DNA of 64,000 nucleotides, taken from positions 1 through 64,000 of the forward strand of contig CAZPGZ010000008.1 of NCBI GenBank assembly GCA_964586075.1, read 5' to 3'. The DNA is from JBAZLV01 sp964586075 (GTDB lineage Bacteria > Nitrospirota > UBA9217). A model generated the notes under the pieces. The model saw only the letters and a list, made by a program, of their open reading frames with translations. It searched no databases and was not told where the DNA came from. This document shows positions 60,721-64,000 of the stretch, piece by piece. How positions within the stretch are numbered: the stretch's first letter is position 1; the number at the start of each line of letters is the position of its first letter. Both the position numbers and the translations under genes were made by a program.

Positions 60721-61050
60721 CTATTTTCTGATCATGACAAGGGCCATCTTGAATTTTGTATTCGCTTTTAATGCATGCGGTTTGTTCGCGGGCATGATGA
60801 TCATTTCGCCTTCACAAACCTTGTGCGTTTTCCCATCTATTGTTATTTCCGCAGTGCCGTCAATGATCTGGACAAGCGCGTCAAACGGGGCCGTATGTTC
60901 ACTCAGCCCCTGTCCTGATTCGAATGCAAACACCGTAACCGTTCCAACGCTTTTGTCTATGATTGTTCGGCTGACAATCGAGCCTCTCTGGTACGCGACA
61001 AGGTCTTTCATATTCAGGACAATACCAGTAAGATTACTCGTATCCTGCAT
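60721..61050 (-). CDS. Single-domain cupin protein
   Basis: This 109-residue protein is a small cupin barrel. Motif 1 is degenerate (GLSEHTAPFDALVQIIDGTAEI, with one His), and motif 2 is GEMIIMPANKPHALKA with one His. A metal site is plausible but lacks one usual His/Glu ligand. Such proteins often act as small-molecule binders or isomerases. No substrate is apparent. Confidence 0.85.
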   Translation of the reverse strand: MQDTSNLTGIVLNMKDLVAYQRGSIVSRTIIDKSVGTVTVFAFESGQGLSEHTAPFDALVQIIDGTAEITIDGKTHKVCEGEMIIMPANKPHALKANTKFKMALVMIRK

Positions 61051-61120
61051 AGGAATCTCCTTTCCGTAATCTATAGGAGCGCACTCGAATTTTTGGCTAT
61101 GTTTTCCGACCCATTCTGCA

Positions 61121-61567
61121 TTAACTCTTGTGCTCAGATATCAGCAAAGGTTTGCAGGGATAAATCAGACTCACGAGCAGGCCGTTGACTCCGAACTCAA
61201 CGAGACCTCCCACATACCATTTGATTGCCAGTATTCCCGGTATGGGATACAGCACATATTGGTTGAGATCTACCAGCAGGGCCGCCAGAATGCTGAAGCA
61301 AACGCCGTAAAGCATACCTTCGATGACGGTTCCCCTTTTTGCTGCCAATCGATAACCGGCAACAAAAAAGCAGGAAATGCCGAACACGCCAAGAATGGAG
61401 AGCCACATTTTGCCCCCCATGTCCGGACGATATAAATGCTGTATTTCCTGATCTGCACCCTGCAGCAGCACGAGATGATAGAATATGCCCCAGATTATTG
61501 TAAAGGCGGACACTGCGAGAATGGCTGACACGGCCCGCCGGACATTCAGTATGCTCAGAAAAGCCAT
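61121..61567 (-). CDS. Small membrane protein of unknown function
   Basis: This 148-residue protein has four predicted membrane helices (about residues 12-32, 52-72, 80-100, 112-138). It has no recognisable motif, and the sequence IWGIFYHLVLLQGADQ between helices 1 and 2 is not diagnostic. It is the first of the four small genes that lie downstream of the fhs terminator. Confidence 0.6.
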   Translation of the reverse strand: MAFLSILNVRRAVSAILAVSAFTIIWGIFYHLVLLQGADQEIQHLYRPDMGGKMWLSILGVFGISCFFVAGYRLAAKRGTVIEGMLYGVCFSILAALLVDLNQYVLYPIPGILAIKWYVGGLVEFGVNGLLVSLIYPCKPLLISEHKS

Positions 61568-61701
61568 GGATCACCGATGTGAAGGATTTATGAAATATGC
61601 GTGATACGTTACCACAAAAAACGTCCTGTTGTCACGGAAATTAAAAGGAAGTGTAAAACAATAGGAAGCGAGATATAATCACTTTGAAGTCTGTTGGTGA
61701 T

Positions 61702-61737
61702 ACAAAAAACCCTTGCCGAATTGCTTCGGCAAGGGTT
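61702..61737 (-). terminator. Intrinsic terminator after fhs
   Basis: On the minus strand AACCCTTGCCGAA and TTCGGCAAGGGTT form a 13-pair stem with a GCAA loop, followed by TTTT. It lies 26 bases past the fhs stop. Confidence 0.85.
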
Positions 61738-61762
61738 GGCAACATACTCAACGAAATCTTAC

Positions 61763-63526
61763 CTAAAAAACTCCCTTTACCTTCCCCGTTTCCACATCAA
61801 CATCCACGCGTCGATACGCCGGGTCTGACGCGGTACCGGGCATGAGCGTAATGGCGCCGGCGACGGGGACCACGAAGCCTGCTCCCTTGAAGGTCAGAAT
61901 GTCCCTGATCCGGAGCCTCCAGCCTTTGGGCACTCCTTTAAGGTTCGGATTGTCCGTAAGCGAAAGATGGGTCTTTACCATGCAGGTGCCCATCTTGGCA
62001 AGTTCGGGATCGGCTTCCATTTTCTTGGCCTTGGCCTCTGCTTCGGGCGTGTAGTCCACACCGTCCGCGCCATACACTTCTTTCGCGATCAGTTCGATAC
62101 GCTGGCGGAGCGGCGTGGCAAGCTCGTACAGATACTTGAAGTCGTTCTTCTCGTTGCACGCGTCAACGACCGCGTCCGCGAATTCCAAAGCACCGTCTCC
62201 GCCTTTTTCCCAGTGGCGCGACAGCGCGACGCGGGCACCGGCTGCTTCGGCAATGCGCCGGACCGTCTTGATTTCGTTCTCGGTGTCCGTGTAAAAAGCG
62301 TTGATGCAGACCACCGGATTGATGCCGGCCTTCTTCACCGTCTTGATGTGATGGATCAGGTTTTCGCAGCCTTTTTCCACCCATCCCACATTCTCTCCCT
62401 TGTATTCATCCGGGATCGGCTTGCCCGGCACCGGAATCGGCGCCCCGCCGTGGCATTTAAGCGCGCGGATGGTGGCCACAACCACTGCCGCGTGCGGTTT
62501 GAGTCCCGACATGCGGCACTTGAGGTTCCAGAATTTTTCGAATCCGATGTCCGCGGCAAAACCTGATTCGGTGATTACATAGTCGCCGAGTTTGAGTGCC
62601 ACCCGGTCCGCGATAATGGATGATTGGCCAATGGCGATGTTCGCGAAGGGCCCCGCGTGCACAAACACAGGCTGGCCTTCAATGGTCTGGAGCAGGTTCG
62701 GATTCAGTGCCTCCACCATCCAGGCGGTCATGGCGCCGTCCACGCCGAGGTCCGCGGTGGTGACCGGCGTTCCGTCCTTGCTGTACGCCACCACGATCCT
62801 GCCCATGCGCTCGCGCATGTCTTTCAGATCCCTGGCAACCGCAAGGATGGCCATGACTTCCGACGACACGGCAATCGCGAAACCGGACTTCATCATGAAC
62901 CCGTTGGATTTGCCGCCCATGCCGATGACAATCTCCCGGAGCGACTGTGCGCAAAAATCAATGATCCACTTCATCTCGACATTGTGCGGATCGATATTCA
63001 GGCGTTTTAGTTTTCTTTTCGCGAGCTGTTCATCCGTGTAGTTGAATTCGTGCTGCATGCGGGACGTCAGCGCGACCATGGCAAGGTTGTGCGCATTCAT
63101 GATGGCGTTGATGTCCCCGGTAAGGCCGAGGGAAAACGGCGTGAGCGGAATGACCTGCGACAGGCCGCCTCCCGCCGCGGAGCCCTTGATATTCATGGTG
63201 GGACCGCCGGAAGGCTGGCGGATCGTGGCGATCACGTTCTTTCCGCGCTTGCCCAGGCCCTGCGTCAGGCCGATGGTCGAAGTGGATTTTCCTTCGCCGA
63301 GAGGAGTCGGCGTGATTGCCGTCACGTCGATGTACTTGCCGTCCGGTTTGCTTTCAAAGCGTTTCAGCACGCTTTTGAAATCCACCTTTGCGATGAAATG
63401 ACCGTGCGGCAGAAGTTCCTCTGTTTTCAGTCCCATCTTCTCCGCGATCTCCGAAATGGGTTTCATTCGTTTTTCAGCGTCTTCTGCAATTTCCCAATCT
63501 GCATGATTTTTTGGATCCAGTGCCAT
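61763..63526 (-). CDS. fhs: Formate-tetrahydrofolate ligase
   Basis: Fhs activates formate with ATP to 10-formyl-tetrahydrofolate. The 587-residue protein has the P-loop TPTPLGEGKSTST (near residue 72) and the family blocks IRQPSGGPTMNIKGSAAGGG, FVHAGPFANIAIGQSS and GGDGALEFADAV. It is about 30 residues longer than clostridial enzymes. With the neighbouring formate dehydrogenase-like fragment it suggests formate entry to one-carbon metabolism, as in the methyl branch of the acetyl-CoA or reductive glycine pathway. A poly-G site precedes the ATG. Confidence 0.97.
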   Translation of the reverse strand: MALDPKNHADWEIAEDAEKRMKPISEIAEKMGLKTEELLPHGHFIAKVDFKSVLKRFESKPDGKYIDVTAITPTPLGEGKSTSTIGLTQGLGKRGKNVIATIRQPSGGPTMNIKGSAAGGGLSQVIPLTPFSLGLTGDINAIMNAHNLAMVALTSRMQHEFNYTDEQLAKRKLKRLNIDPHNVEMKWIIDFCAQSLREIVIGMGGKSNGFMMKSGFAIAVSSEVMAILAVARDLKDMRERMGRIVVAYSKDGTPVTTADLGVDGAMTAWMVEALNPNLLQTIEGQPVFVHAGPFANIAIGQSSIIADRVALKLGDYVITESGFAADIGFEKFWNLKCRMSGLKPHAAVVVATIRALKCHGGAPIPVPGKPIPDEYKGENVGWVEKGCENLIHHIKTVKKAGINPVVCINAFYTDTENEIKTVRRIAEAAGARVALSRHWEKGGDGALEFADAVVDACNEKNDFKYLYELATPLRQRIELIAKEVYGADGVDYTPEAEAKAKKMEADPELAKMGTCMVKTHLSLTDNPNLKGVPKGWRLRIRDILTFKGAGFVVPVAGAITLMPGTASDPAYRRVDVDVETGKVKGVF

Positions 63527-63596
63527 TCAGTATCCCCCCTTTAAAAGTTTGTTCAAACTGTTTGGATTGCGTGCATATCAATCAGTCCATAAAATC

Positions 63597-64000
63597 TCAT
63601 GTAATACGCTCAATGCGTACCGCCGTGACTTTGAACTCTGGTATTTTACAAACAGGATCGAGCGCCGTATTGCTCGTCAGTACATTCGCGGCGGCTTCTT
63701 TAAAATGAAACGGAATGAACACGACGCCGCTGCCTGTTCTGTTGCTTATCTTGGCCTTTACCTGAATGGAACCGCGGCGTGAGGACACCTGTACCGTCAT
63801 GCCCTCTTTGATGGAAAGAGCGGCCGCATCTTCGGAATTGATCTCGATGTATGCCTCAGGGGCAACCCGGTCAATCGGCTTCACCTTTCTTGTCATCGTG
63901 CCGGTATGATATTGAAACAGCATTCTTCCGGTCGTGAGAATGTACGGGTATTCCTTGTCAGGCTGCTCCACGGACGGTTTGTATGTCACGGTGGTAAACC
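63597..64000 (-). CDS. Molybdopterin oxidoreductase, C-terminal part (formate dehydrogenase alpha-like)
   Basis: Only the last 134 residues or so are visible; the frame is open to the right edge. They form the C-terminal molybdopterin dinucleotide-binding domain: YPYILTTGRMLFQYHTGTMTRKV is the typical opening, followed by YIEINSEDAAALSIKEGMTVQV, and the end has VVFIPFHFKEAAANVLTSNTALDP. This close of the domain is characteristic of formate dehydrogenase alpha subunits (FdhF/FdhA type). It lies 70 bases upstream of fhs on the same strand. The metal site and selenocysteine/cysteine status are outside the window. Confidence 0.85.
   Translation of the reverse strand, partial: FTTVTYKPSVEQPDKEYPYILTTGRMLFQYHTGTMTRKVKPIDRVAPEAYIEINSEDAAALSIKEGMTVQVSSRRGSIQVKAKISNRTGSGVVFIPFHFKEAAANVLTSNTALDPVCKIPEFKVTAVRIERIT

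Noticed and set aside
1..64000. CRISPR arrays, insertion sequences, tRNA or rRNA genes
   Set aside because: No regularly spaced repeats, transposase-like products or rRNA signatures were seen on either strand. Short tRNAs could be missed by eye.

Overview
The window is a 64 kb piece of an ordinary bacterial chromosome of medium GC content, with dense, mostly operonic genes. No insertion sequences, CRISPR arrays, rRNA or tRNA genes were seen. It suggests a Gram-negative, anaerobic or facultatively anaerobic bacterium: there is a secretin-type type IV pilus, lipoproteins, a GmhA-like sugar isomerase, a tetrahaem periplasmic flavocytochrome c, and a formate dehydrogenase fragment beside formyl-tetrahydrofolate synthetase. 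The order rho-rpmE-DUF1385-prfA-prmC-murA-his genes and the separate atpB-atpE pair are typical of Nitrospirota and the former Deltaproteobacteria. A precise taxon cannot be given from the sequence alone.

Layout. 1-9826 (minus): the pilMNOPQ assembly operon (pilQ runs off the left edge), a MerR-type regulator, a minor pilin cluster whose last gene is a 595-residue PilX-like protein with three C-terminal repeats, a major pilin and the platform protein PilC. 10302-24315 (plus): rho, rpmE, DUF1385, prfA, prmC, murA and the histidine genes hisD, hisG, hisC, hisB, hisH, hisA, hisF, interrupted by a second pilin gene with its own promoter and terminator and by a membrane Fe-S protein gene. 24371-25574 (minus): a CheY-like receiver and adk. 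25750-31718 (minus): a complete peptide/oligopeptide ABC transporter. 31791-37760 (minus): four secreted or lipoprotein genes (TPR protein, TolB-like propeller, large composite lipoprotein, small lipoprotein). A sigma70-like promoter, a probable class I cyclic-di-GMP (GEMM-I) riboswitch and a strong intrinsic terminator precede them.

38345-55930 (plus): a TrkA-N potassium channel, gmhA with a deoxyhypusine-synthase-like partner, icd with an aconitase-family hydratase, an Ap4A phosphorylase, a PEBP protein, atpB-atpE, an MFS exporter, gltX, two DUF402 paralogues flanking a methyltransferase-like gene, an S4-domain protein with pdxA and an AI-2E family permease, and a LOG-family protein. 55936-64000 (mostly minus): a DedA/TVP38 membrane protein, a zinc-ribbon protein, an RRM protein (plus), flavocytochrome c, four small genes, fhs, and the C-terminal end of a molybdopterin oxidoreductase.

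The most notable signal is at 37839-38078: promoter, c-di-GMP aptamer and terminator in the right order ahead of an uncharacterised envelope lipoprotein operon, in a genome fragment that also carries type IV pilus genes. Other notable points are the triple-repeat PilX-like protein, a HisF with an insertion of about 32 residues, promoter-like elements placed so that several mRNAs would be leaderless, and the DUF402 pair around a methyltransferase. Coordinates and start choices are read from sequence; promoter and RNA calls are by eye and unverified.
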